Virus record (IMG/VR): IMGVR_UViG_3300023245_001181
Coordinates: 1-39,235 of that record
Source: a virus
Direction: 5' to 3' (one strand)
DNA length: 39,235 nt
This document shows positions 22,114 through 29,991 of this stretch, in pieces (the first letter of the stretch is position 1; each line of letters starts with the position of its first letter). Both the position numbers and the translations under genes were made by a program. The notes beneath the pieces are model-generated. The model was not told the DNA's origin, did no database searches, and saw nothing but the letters and a program-made list of their open reading frames with translations.

Positions 22114-22662
22114 TCTGGACCTGAGTATGCAGCATCTATTATATTATTTCTAGGTAAAGCTAAATTGAAAGATAAAGCTGAAGGCGATGGTAAAGAACAA
22201 ACTGGAATTATAGTTGCAGCTCGACCTAATAAGAATAGATTTGCAAAACCAAAAACAGTAAAATTCCACATTTCCTTTAACAAGGGTATGAATCCTTATG
22301 TAGGGTTAGAAGAGTATATCAACTGGGAGAACTGTAAAATTGGAAGAGGTAAATTTCTAACTCCCAATGACTACAAAAAACTTACTGAAGCAGGAAAAGA
22401 AGAATGTATAGAACATATTTATACTGAAGATAGTACATCAAAGACATTATATTTCCAGGCTAAAGAAACATCCCGTCAAATATGCGTAGCTCATTTGAAT
22501 TGCATGGTTCCTACTAACGAATTGTTCACGTCTAGGGTTATAACTCGAGATGTTTTAGAATTGCTAGAACCGATTATTGCAAAAGATTTTAATTATGGGA
22601 CAGACGAACTTAGCCAAGAGGACTTCAGTGATATGTTAGAAGATGGTGTCGAAACAGATTAA
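21994..22662 (+). CDS. uvsX: Split intein C-half fused to UvsX C-terminal half
   Basis: This 222-aa protein has residues 1-40 as the intein C-half and 41-222 as the C-terminal UvsX domain (SGPEYAASIILFLGKAKLKD, FNKGMNPYVGLEEYINW, acidic tail ending VETD). These parallel the T4 UvsX region after its GGGTGP loop. The ATG lies within the end of the endonuclease gene. No upstream sequence encodes further recombinase, so this polypeptide must join the N-half at 20032 to make active recombinase. Its 3' end overlaps the next gene by 20 nt. Confidence 0.92.
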   Translation: MELKKLKVKKVTELKSTKVHDLTVADVQHYITNNGVIHHNSGPEYAASIILFLGKAKLKDKAEGDGKEQTGIIVAARPNKNRFAKPKTVKFHISFNKGMNPYVGLEEYINWENCKIGRGKFLTPNDYKKLTEAGKEECIEHIYTEDSTSKTLYFQAKETSRQICVAHLNCMVPTNELFTSRVITRDVLELLEPIIAKDFNYGTDELSQEDFSDMLEDGVETD

Positions 22663-22948
22663 CAAAGACAAGCTAAAAGTAAAATACGTCATTGGTAGTT
22701 ATGCAGTACTACCAAAGTACCCAGACGCTGGTGACGTATTCTATGAATTTTTTACGAACTATTGCTCGCGTAAAGGCGATAGGCGTATTAAGTTCACAAC
22801 CTCTTCTATTGAGAAAAAATATCCAACGATGTCCAAAGAACGAATGGAGCACATTATCGAATATTTGGTTATGCATGAACTGATAGAAGAGGTTAGTCAA
22901 GCAGCAGCTTATACTACGTACAAGATTATAAAAAATCCTTACGAGTAA
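22643..22948 (+). CDS. Small conserved-looking protein, winged-helix-like, unknown function
   Basis: This 101-aa protein starts inside the last 20 nt of the UvsX C-half gene. It looks compact and mostly helical, with IKFTTSSIEKKYPTMSKERM and a following helix (EHIIEYLVMHELIEEV) then a short beta end (AAYTTYKIIKN). That arrangement recalls winged-helix domains. It lies between uvsX and the helicase, the place where T4 has the unrelated gene 40. No family was recognised. Confidence 0.5.
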   Translation: MVSKQINKDKLKVKYVIGSYAVLPKYPDAGDVFYEFFTNYCSRKGDRRIKFTTSSIEKKYPTMSKERMEHIIEYLVMHELIEEVSQAAAYTTYKIIKNPYE

Positions 22949-22985
22949 ACATTTACACTTATTAATGTATAACTATTAAAAATAT

Positions 22986-24272
22986 ATGAACACACCAGTA
23001 GATCACGAAAAAGCATTCTTTAATTTCTTTTTAGCTAAACCTTCTTATCTTAGGTCACTTAATAAGAATTTCTTTGCTAATCCTGACATTGATGTTTTAG
23101 CTCAGGTCGCAAAGGAATTTTACATTAAGTATAGTGAAGCACCGTCCGTGGACCAGATGAAAGCTCTAACTAAAGATTTAAGACAAGAAATTTCAGATGA
23201 TATTACTAATTCTATCTACAGTATTAACATTGCGGAGTATGAAAAGGAATGGTTAAAGAGAACTGCAGAGGCATGGATCAAATGGAGACACTTTGATAAG
23301 AAACTAATTAAGACTATCGAATTTGTAAAAACTCAAAATGTATCACCTGAAAACGTGGAAGATGTTGTAAACAGAGCCATCACTATGATAGCAGATGAAG
23401 CTTCTATAAATTTTGATGCAGATTTAGGAATAGACTTCTTTAATGCAGATAGCCACCGCCAAAGGAAAACTAAAAAGATAGAGACTGGGTGGTCATTTGT
23501 AGATAGAATTTCAAACGGTGGTTATGATCCAAAAACCCTAATAATTTACGCCGGGGAGCAAGGGGTTGGGAAAAGCATTTGGCTTGCTAACGACGCTGCT
23601 AACTTTGTACGCATGGGACATAATGTAGTATTCATTACTGCAGAAATGTCTCAAGAGAAAGTATTAAAAAGAATTGGTTCTAATCTTTTAAACATTCCAA
23701 TGAGTGAATATGATGAAAAGTCAGCCAACCGAGATCTAATTAAACGGAGACTTGATATTGTCTCAAGAGGTATACTTCCACCTGGAAGATTATTCATTAA
23801 GGAATATCCTACAAGTAATGCATCAGTATTAGATATAGAAGCATACTTGAAAACATTAGAAGAAACTCAAGATCATAAAGTAAATGTACTTATTGTTGAT
23901 TATATTAACATCCTAGCTAATTATAGAAATCCAAACACTGAGAATACATACATGAAGATCAAGCAAATCGCAGAAGATCTACGTGCACTCGCAGTAAAGC
24001 GCAATCTATTAATTATCTCAGGGACGCAGCTAAATCGTGGGGCTTGGGATTCTACAGAAATTAAGATGGAGAATATCGCAGAGTCAGCAGGCTTGGCACA
24101 CACCGCAGATGTAATGTATGCACTTATACAAGATGCAAGTATGCATGTCAATAGAGAATATTGGCTTAAAGTATTAAAGATAAGAGATGGACACGGAAAG
24201 GGTTCAAGATGCAGATTTAATATTGATTACGAACATATGAGATTAACCGAAACTGAAGATATAACACACTAA
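22986..24272 (+). CDS. 41: Replicative DNA helicase, gp41/DnaB-like
   Basis: This 428-aa RecA-fold hexameric helicase has a helical N-terminal domain (residues 1-150). Walker A GEQGVGKS is at 190-197, VVFITAEMSQEKV follows, and Walker B is LIVDYINILANY. The sensor/H4 region LLIISGTQLNRGAW and the arginine-finger segment KVLKIRDGHGKGSRCRF come last. It unwinds the fork for the split polymerase and recruits primase. It is shorter than T4 gp41 (475 aa) and, unlike several phage gp41 genes, has no intein. It follows uvsX as in T4. Its own start is preceded by a TGTATAAC element. Confidence 0.9.
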   Translation: MNTPVDHEKAFFNFFLAKPSYLRSLNKNFFANPDIDVLAQVAKEFYIKYSEAPSVDQMKALTKDLRQEISDDITNSIYSINIAEYEKEWLKRTAEAWIKWRHFDKKLIKTIEFVKTQNVSPENVEDVVNRAITMIADEASINFDADLGIDFFNADSHRQRKTKKIETGWSFVDRISNGGYDPKTLIIYAGEQGVGKSIWLANDAANFVRMGHNVVFITAEMSQEKVLKRIGSNLLNIPMSEYDEKSANRDLIKRRLDIVSRGILPPGRLFIKEYPTSNASVLDIEAYLKTLEETQDHKVNVLIVDYINILANYRNPNTENTYMKIKQIAEDLRALAVKRNLLIISGTQLNRGAWDSTEIKMENIAESAGLAHTADVMYALIQDASMHVNREYWLKVLKIRDGHGKGSRCRFNIDYEHMRLTETEDITH

Positions 24273-24277
24273 TCATA

Positions 24278-24712
24278 ATGGCAATAGACAAAATATTTAA
24301 TAACACCTATGGCGAACAAGAGTTCGATAACAGTACGATGTCATTTAAGGTAGAAGCTTCATACGAAGATACTACTGATCCAGAAGATAAAATACATTAT
24401 GAGATATTAATGGATCAGGTTGACTCCTTAATTAAAAAGAGCGAGTTTAAAAATCTAAGTAAAGTAACACATGCTGGTGTAACTAAGAAATTGAATAAAG
24501 TTCAGATTAACCAAGTCTTCTTCTTTATTATTAGTAAGATCGGTAAAAATTATAAACGAGTTGAGTTATTCGGTGCACTATCAGATTACTTCGATGTATT
24601 TCCGAATAAGTTCTACAGTTCACTCTCAAACAAATTTAAGGATGAACTGATCCAAGAATTAGATTCTAAGTATGACATTATCGCAAAGAAAAATATAAGA
24701 AAATTGTTCTAA
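24278..24712 (+). CDS. Hypothetical protein between gp41 and gp47
   Basis: This 144-aa protein of unknown function starts 5 nt after the helicase stop. The N-terminal 45 residues are acidic and likely flexible. The rest is helical and basic (SLIKKSEFKNLSKVTHAGV, KLNKVQINQVFFFIISKIG, KRVELFGALSDYF). The position next to gp41 allows a helicase-associated or transcription co-factor role, but no motif supports one. Confidence 0.5.
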   Translation: MAIDKIFNNTYGEQEFDNSTMSFKVEASYEDTTDPEDKIHYEILMDQVDSLIKKSEFKNLSKVTHAGVTKKLNKVQINQVFFFIISKIGKNYKRVELFGALSDYFDVFPNKFYSSLSNKFKDELIQELDSKYDIIAKKNIRKLF

Positions 24713-24713
24713 G

Positions 24714-24815
24714 ATGGCTAAGCGCATATGGATGGTCTCGGATTCGCATTTATTTCATAATGTATCAATATATACATTATGGGATATACATTTAAGGATA
24801 TTAGGAACATTATAA
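24714..24815 (+). pseudogene. Broken 5' fragment of gene 47
   Basis: An ATG two bases after the previous stop reads MAKRIWMVSDSHLFHNVSIY and then TLW. This aligns with the start of the intact gp47 1 kb downstream (KRIWLLSDTHLGCRSNSVLW), including the metallophosphatase D-x-H motif. The similarity stops about where the next gene, a homing endonuclease, begins (24779), and the frame ends at 24815. It is the original 5' end of gene 47, cut off by insertion of the endonuclease gene together with a substitute 5' end. The two 5' ends differ clearly, so they come from different gene 47 lineages. Confidence 0.7.
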
Positions 24816-25741
24816 TTAAATCTAACGGTAGACCATATTCTTTAAATTCTAAAGTATATACTGACATTGTTAAGACTTGGATTTTAGAAAATATAATTGG
24901 AAACTCTACTATAAACGGTAAACTTTGGTGTATTGCACATCATTTAGAATACGTTCCAACATGTGCAAATGTTAAATGTAATAAGTACACTAGGTATCAT
25001 AATAAATTTAAAGAGGGTTTTAGAAAATTTTGTGGAGATCCAAGCTGCAGTGCTAATCATAAAGAAACGAAAGAAAAATATAAGAAAACTTCATTGAAAA
25101 ACTGGGGTACTGAAAATCCATTAGAAAATAAAGATTTCCGGGAAAGATGCAAGTCTATAGTAGAAGCAAAATACGGTAGTAAGTATGCAATGCAATCTAA
25201 AGCATGTAAAGAAAAATATAAGAAAACTTCATTGAAAAACTGGGGTGCTGAAAATCCACTACAGAATAATGAAATTAGAAAGCACTGTAGAAATACATTG
25301 CTTAAAAATTATGGAGTCGATGTTCCAGCCAAAAATATTCATATCATGAAAAAAATTATGAATAGTAGGAAAATTAGAACCATAGCGTTTAAAAATAGTG
25401 GCATATATTATCAAGGATCTTACGAATTGCATTTTTTAGAATTAATGGAACAGCATAATATGTTAGCATTAGTAAGTAATGGTTTGAGTTTTAAATACGA
25501 TTATTTAGATAAGGTAGATAGACTCTATGTTTCAGATTTTTTCATCAGTAATTTGAATGAAGTGATAGAAATAAAGTCTAAGTGGACATACAATAGAAGG
25601 GGATCTGATATGGTTTTAGAAAATCAAAATTTAGCAAAAATGGCAACTGTAATTAATGAAGGTAGGAATTTTAAGTTTCTAATTGGTAAGGTTAAAATTG
25701 AAGAGTATGTAATATCCTTAAATGTACATTATGCAAAGTAA
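24779..25741 (+). CDS. Homing endonuclease with zinc finger, repeats and PD-(D/E)XK-like domain
   Basis: This 320-aa basic protein has a four-cysteine zinc-binding candidate in CANVKCNK and FCGDPSCSANH near residues 60-95. Repeated DNA-binding units follow (KYKKTSLKNWGTENPLENKD and KYKKTSLKNWGAENPLQNNE, with a related NTLLKNYGVDVPAKN). A C-terminal nuclease-like domain comes last: QGSYELHFLELM ... YVSDFFISNLNEVIEIKSKW, matching the D ... E-x-K pattern of PD-(D/E)XK enzymes. It sits exactly between the broken and intact starts of gene 47, as expected of a mobile intron-less endonuclease. Its 3' end overlaps the intact gp47 start by 11 nt. Confidence 0.75.
   Translation: MGYTFKDIRNIIIKSNGRPYSLNSKVYTDIVKTWILENIIGNSTINGKLWCIAHHLEYVPTCANVKCNKYTRYHNKFKEGFRKFCGDPSCSANHKETKEKYKKTSLKNWGTENPLENKDFRERCKSIVEAKYGSKYAMQSKACKEKYKKTSLKNWGAENPLQNNEIRKHCRNTLLKNYGVDVPAKNIHIMKKIMNSRKIRTIAFKNSGIYYQGSYELHFLELMEQHNMLALVSNGLSFKYDYLDKVDRLYVSDFFISNLNEVIEIKSKWTYNRRGSDMVLENQNLAKMATVINEGRNFKFLIGKVKIEEYVISLNVHYAK
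25070..25258 (+). repeat. Two direct copies of a 51-bp segment, 138 nt apart, in the endonuclease gene
   Basis: Bases 25070-25120 and 25208-25258 match at all but one position; the first 39 are identical. The 138-nt period equals 46 codons, so the repeat is a duplicated DNA-recognition module kept in frame. Confidence 0.85.
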
Positions 25742-26831
25742 AGATACAAAACGAATTTGGCTTTTAAGTGATACTCATTTAGGCTGTAGATCAAATTCAG
25801 TACTATGGTTAGGCATAATTGAAGATTACTTCTTTAATTTTTTTATACCGTTAGTTAAAGAGGAATACAAAGATGGTGATGTATTATTTCACCTAGGTGA
25901 TGTTTTTGATAATCGTCAAAGTATTAACCTAGCAGCACAAGATTTGGGCATACGAGTATTTGAAGAATTGTCAAAGATATTCCCAGAGATACGAGTTATA
26001 GTTGGCAATCACGACATTATGAAAAAGAATAGCAACGACATTACGTCTGTTGACTGCTTAAAGTATATTCCGAATGTGAAGGTTCATAAAGAACCACATA
26101 TCGAAAGATATGGCGATGTTAAATGTTTGCTGATGCCTTGGCGTAGAGATTCTGCACATGAGGCAGAATCATTAGCAGAAATTGATGAGGAGATAGACTA
26201 TATGTTCTGTCATACAGAAACTCAAGGTGTTCAAGTTAGTCCTAGCACTAGGCATCTTCACGAAGGTGGTAATGATGTTCATATCTTCTCAAGATTTAAA
26301 AGAGTCTATAGTGGACATATTCATTATCGTCAGGAGAAAGAGAATTTCATTTTAGTTGGTAATCCATATCAGATGACACGTTCTGATAGAGGTAATAGAA
26401 AAGGAATCTATCTATTAGATCTTGAAAGTGGTGATCATACATTTTATGAAAATGATTACTCTCCAGAATTTGAAAGGTATTATATGCCAGATATTATGGA
26501 ACGTACGATGGGTGAATTAGCAATAGAAATCAAAAACAATTTTGTAGATCTATTTATACCTTCAAATATTCTAGGTAAGTATGACATTAATGCTTTCATG
26601 GATCATTTGGATGGACTTGCTCACCAACTTGAACCAAGAGTATACGATGAAGAAAGTATGGCTCAAATTGAAGACGGGAGCATATCAGACTTTAAAGGTG
26701 AAATAGATTTGATGCAGATAGCAGAGGTTTATATTGATGGAATGAACATAGAAGAGGATCTGAAGCAGAAATTAGTTAAGTCTGTGATATTACTATATAA
26801 AGAAACATTAGCACCCTCACACGAAAATTAA
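25731..26831 (+). CDS. 47: Recombination nuclease subunit gp47 (SbcD/Mre11-like)
   Basis: The ATG at 25731 is favoured because it places KRIW seven residues in; an ATG at 25722 is an alternative. Metallophosphoesterase motifs are in order: LLSDTHLG, FHLGDVFDNR, VIVGNHD, FCHTETQG and YSGHIHYRQ, followed by the capping domain. With gp46 it forms the Mre11-Rad50-type complex that resects DNA ends for UvsX-driven recombination-dependent replication. T4 gp47 is about 339 aa; this is 366. The start region overlaps the endonuclease gene, and gp46 begins 3 nt after the stop. The 5' end appears to have arrived with the endonuclease. Confidence 0.92.
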   Translation: MQSKDTKRIWLLSDTHLGCRSNSVLWLGIIEDYFFNFFIPLVKEEYKDGDVLFHLGDVFDNRQSINLAAQDLGIRVFEELSKIFPEIRVIVGNHDIMKKNSNDITSVDCLKYIPNVKVHKEPHIERYGDVKCLLMPWRRDSAHEAESLAEIDEEIDYMFCHTETQGVQVSPSTRHLHEGGNDVHIFSRFKRVYSGHIHYRQEKENFILVGNPYQMTRSDRGNRKGIYLLDLESGDHTFYENDYSPEFERYYMPDIMERTMGELAIEIKNNFVDLFIPSNILGKYDINAFMDHLDGLAHQLEPRVYDEESMAQIEDGSISDFKGEIDLMQIAEVYIDGMNIEEDLKQKLVKSVILLYKETLAPSHEN

Positions 26832-26834
26832 GAC

Positions 26835-29000
26835 ATGAAGCTCCACTCGATAGAATTTAAGAACTTCGCAAGTTATGGCAATAGAGTCCAAAAAATAGAC
26901 TTTGAAGATGTTGGCAATTTGTACTTAGTGCTAGGAGAAAATGGAGCTGGCAAATGTCTTGCAAAAGATACTTCCATTAAAGTTAGCATCGATGACCCAG
27001 TTCTTCGAAATCAGTTTTTAGAGTTTATTAAGAATAAGAAAGAATGTAAAATAGAAGTACATAAGTACTTTAAGCCAGACTCAAAAACAGAATGTAATAT
27101 AGGTGATCTGTATGAGTTTAACATGCTTAATAATAGTGTAAGTGATGGAGCATTTGAAGTATGTACACGGCATGGTAAGAAAAAAGTCTTGGGCGTTGAC
27201 ATAACGGCGTACGATAGCATTCAGCACAAACTAACAACTGATACCGGCAAAACTATAGCAAGTTCGCCAGATCATCTGTTCTTTTTTAATGACTGGAAAA
27301 AAGCCAAACTATTTAAAGTCGGAGATTGTATAGAGACTGAAGATGGTATAGAGCATATAGTTGAAAATAAAATAATAGATGGTACTGCCGATCTATATGA
27401 CATTGAAGTAGATGAAGTTAAAGAATTTTATGCAAACAGATTTGTTTCTCATAACTCGTCCCTTGCTAAAGTCATAACTTATCTCTGTTATGGTAAAACT
27501 GAAGGTGCAAATATTAAAGATTTACCTAACCGTGTTAATGGTAGTATGTGGGGTAGAGTCATTATGACTTGTAAGAACAACCGAGTTGAGATTGAGAGAG
27601 GTGTAAGTCCAAGTATATTCACAGTCAAAGTTAATGACGTTGAATATGATGTAGCAGGCAAGACTAATCTTCAAGACTTCTTAGAAACTGAAATATTCGA
27701 TATTCCATACCATGTGTTTAAGAATGTAATTATATTATCTGTAAACGACTTTAAGTCATTTATTACAATGTCCACAAGCGACAAGAAGCAAATCGTTGAT
27801 AGAATTTTTGGGTTCTCTGCTATTAACGAAATGAAAGAGCTTGTTAAGAATAAGAGGAAGTTAATAGTTGAAGACATTAAAGTATTTGAAGAAGAGATCA
27901 AAACGCTCACAGATTCTATTGAGTCTGTAAAGCTGAAGCTTGATGAATTTGAAAAAGCTACTAATGATAAAAATACTGCGGAGATAAAGACTCTGAAGAC
28001 TAGACTATTTGAACTTAATGAAAATAAGAAAAAGCTAGTAACAGCAAATGAAAGGGTTAGATCTATGATCGTTTCATCTACAGAAGAAGCTAAACGCAAA
28101 GTTCAAAAGCAACAAGATATTAAGAACGATATTGCTTCTCACAACAGAGCATTAAAGTTATATGAAAACAATTCGTGTCCAACGTGCAATGCATCTTTAG
28201 AATCTGAATTTCACGAAAAAGAAGAAGATAAACACAAGTGTGCAATAGCCACACTTGGAACTAATCAAGAAACTATTAAAGCAGAAGTATTAATTGCTGA
28301 GGAAAATCTACAAACTGCAAGAGATAACAATAGAAAGATTATAACTCGTGCTGCTCAGCTTGATACTCAAATGGAACAGATTAAAACTGAGCTTATAAAG
28401 ATATCAGAAAATAAAGGTCAAAATTCTATACATTTACGTGATCTAATTGATGACTTTGATGTTAAGAAAGAATCAAGCCTAAGTGGTAAAACTTCTATTG
28501 AAGGAAAGAATTATTACCTATCATTACTTGAAACTATTGTAGGTGAGGATGGTATTAAGAACCTAGCTGTCAAATCTATATTACCATCACTTAACAATCA
28601 CGTAATGCTGATGGGTAAAGAGATGGGTATACCGTTTGGGGTAGTATTTGATGAGAAGTTTAATTGTGTACTCTATCATTTGGGCGAGGAGATAAATCCC
28701 AAGACACTATCAACAGGTGAGAAGAAGAAAGCAGATTTCGTAATTATTATGGCATTAATAAAAATGATAAAGACAAGATTCCCTGGATTGAATATTCTGT
28801 TTTTGGACGAAATATTTTCATCTATAGATTCTTCTGGCATATACCATATCATTAATATCCTTCATCAGACCATCAAAGAAGCTAAGATCAACACATTTGT
28901 AATAAATCATACAGTATTACCATCAGAATATTTTGATAAAAGACTTGAAATTAGCAAAGACTCCGGCTTTAGTGAATTTACTGTTGAAGACATTGGATAA
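26835..29000 (+). CDS. 46: Recombination ATPase gp46 (SbcC/Rad50-like) containing a mini-intein
   Basis: The precursor is 721 aa; after removal of a 167-aa intein (residues 41-207) it is 554 aa, very near T4 gp46 (560 aa). Walker A is GENGAGK/SSLAK, interrupted by the intein directly after the catalytic Lys40. Coiled-coil arms flank a zinc hook CPTC at 448-451. The ABC signature LSTGEKKKAD is near residue 625 and Walker B ILFLDEIFSS near 655. It works with gp47 in end resection. Without splicing the ATPase has no P-loop. It starts 3 nt after gene 47, and the TAA stop forms part of a GATAAATA sequence. Confidence 0.93.
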   Translation: MKLHSIEFKNFASYGNRVQKIDFEDVGNLYLVLGENGAGKCLAKDTSIKVSIDDPVLRNQFLEFIKNKKECKIEVHKYFKPDSKTECNIGDLYEFNMLNNSVSDGAFEVCTRHGKKKVLGVDITAYDSIQHKLTTDTGKTIASSPDHLFFFNDWKKAKLFKVGDCIETEDGIEHIVENKIIDGTADLYDIEVDEVKEFYANRFVSHNSSLAKVITYLCYGKTEGANIKDLPNRVNGSMWGRVIMTCKNNRVEIERGVSPSIFTVKVNDVEYDVAGKTNLQDFLETEIFDIPYHVFKNVIILSVNDFKSFITMSTSDKKQIVDRIFGFSAINEMKELVKNKRKLIVEDIKVFEEEIKTLTDSIESVKLKLDEFEKATNDKNTAEIKTLKTRLFELNENKKKLVTANERVRSMIVSSTEEAKRKVQKQQDIKNDIASHNRALKLYENNSCPTCNASLESEFHEKEEDKHKCAIATLGTNQETIKAEVLIAEENLQTARDNNRKIITRAAQLDTQMEQIKTELIKISENKGQNSIHLRDLIDDFDVKKESSLSGKTSIEGKNYYLSLLETIVGEDGIKNLAVKSILPSLNNHVMLMGKEMGIPFGVVFDEKFNCVLYHLGEEINPKTLSTGEKKKADFVIIMALIKMIKTRFPGLNILFLDEIFSSIDSSGIYHIINILHQTIKEAKINTFVINHTVLPSEYFDKRLEISKDSGFSEFTVEDIG
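26955..27455 (+). mobile_element. Mini-intein in the Walker A loop of gp46
   Basis: This 167-aa element runs from C41 (CLAKDTSIKVSIDDPVLRNQ) to a final H-N (NRFVSHN) with Ser+1. Block B is IASSPDHLFFF and block F is LYDIEVDEVKEFYA. Excision rebuilds GENGAGKSSLAK. It has no endonuclease domain. Its size is almost that of the polymerase intein (166 aa), but the two are clearly different in sequence. Confidence 0.93.
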
Positions 29001-29003
29001 ATA
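28996..29003 (+). promoter_or_regulatory. GATAAATA, late-promoter-like, upstream of structural gene
   Basis: GATAAATA overlaps the gp46 stop codon and ends 14 nt before the ATG at 29018. It marks the change from replication/recombination genes to virion genes and is close to the T4 late consensus TATAAATA. Confidence 0.45.
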
Positions 29004-29017
29004 CTAAAAGGTAATTT

Positions 29018-29941
29018 ATGTCAAGCTATAACGAGGAGTTCAATACAGACAACGTAATACTACGTTACATCTTAGTAGCAACACTTGCGGAGCTAAAAAA
29101 CAAAGTCTATTTCTACAATCAAATAGATGAAGATACGAATGTAAAGATAAACTTGCCATTCTTACCGTCTATTACTGGAAACGAAAGAATGTTAATGGAC
29201 TTATTTAAGTTCAATGCAGAGGAGGCTGGTAAAGCTATTGGTGATTACGAAGTAGTTCCACGTGGAATGTTACAGTTGACTGGGCTAAATGTAGATGCTG
29301 GGAGTCAGACTAATAAATATGTTCGTTCAGAATTTGTTAGAGAATATGATGGGCAACTTAAAACCTTTTCACTTCAAACTGCATATGTTCCAATTAATAT
29401 GTCATTTGATGTAACAGTAATATGTTCAAATCAATTGGAGATGTTTAAAGTTACTGAAGCAATTATAAGTAAATTGTATAAGACTAGTTATTTTCAAGTA
29501 GATCTTGGTATGATGAGGATTGAAGGTTCACTTGAAGTACCTGAAGATTATGCCCAGAATAGACTATACGAATTTGGATTAAGTGATAAGAAAGAATTTG
29601 AAGTTACTTTCCCACTAGAAGTTAAATCATTTATGCCAGTATTTGAAGGTGGTATTCTATTAGCAGAGCTTATTACACTTATAAAAGATACTCCAGACAA
29701 TCCTAACCGGGATGGTATTGGGATGTTAAGAGATGGTGAAATACGATTTGGTGGTGTAATTCAAAAGGCTATTTACACTGTTGATGACTTAAATAAGGCG
29801 CCAGGAATAGGAATATGGAGTAACTTAGAAACACCTCCAGATCCTGATAGTGTTCCATTTTTAGACGGTGAAGTAGATTCAGCTGTAGATCCACATGAAA
29901 ATGATAAAAGTAAACAGTTCAGAAACGATGATACTGAATAA
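29018..29941 (+). CDS. Putative virion structural protein
   Basis: This 307-aa protein lies at the start of the late region. It has beta-rich segments (LQTAYVPINMSFDVTVICSN, RIEGSLEVPEDYAQ, KKEFEVTFPLEVKSFM) and an acidic, disordered C-terminal 40 residues rich in Asp and Pro. The overall look is like conserved structural proteins of marine T4-like phages, but no T4 homologue was identified. It precedes another structural gene and a GATATATAA element. Tail or baseplate are possible locations. Confidence 0.5.
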   Translation: MSSYNEEFNTDNVILRYILVATLAELKNKVYFYNQIDEDTNVKINLPFLPSITGNERMLMDLFKFNAEEAGKAIGDYEVVPRGMLQLTGLNVDAGSQTNKYVRSEFVREYDGQLKTFSLQTAYVPINMSFDVTVICSNQLEMFKVTEAIISKLYKTSYFQVDLGMMRIEGSLEVPEDYAQNRLYEFGLSDKKEFEVTFPLEVKSFMPVFEGGILLAELITLIKDTPDNPNRDGIGMLRDGEIRFGGVIQKAIYTVDDLNKAPGIGIWSNLETPPDPDSVPFLDGEVDSAVDPHENDKSKQFRNDDTE

Positions 29942-29965
29942 GAAACAAACTCATAATATGTCCTT

Positions 29966-29974
29966 GATATATAA
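29966..29974 (+). promoter_or_regulatory. Late-promoter-like element GATATATAA
   Basis: An exact GATATATAA preceded by CTT, ending 17 nt before the ATG at 29992, at the standard spacing of this element in the window. Confidence 0.55.
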
Positions 29975-29991
29975 ACCAAATCAGTCACTTA

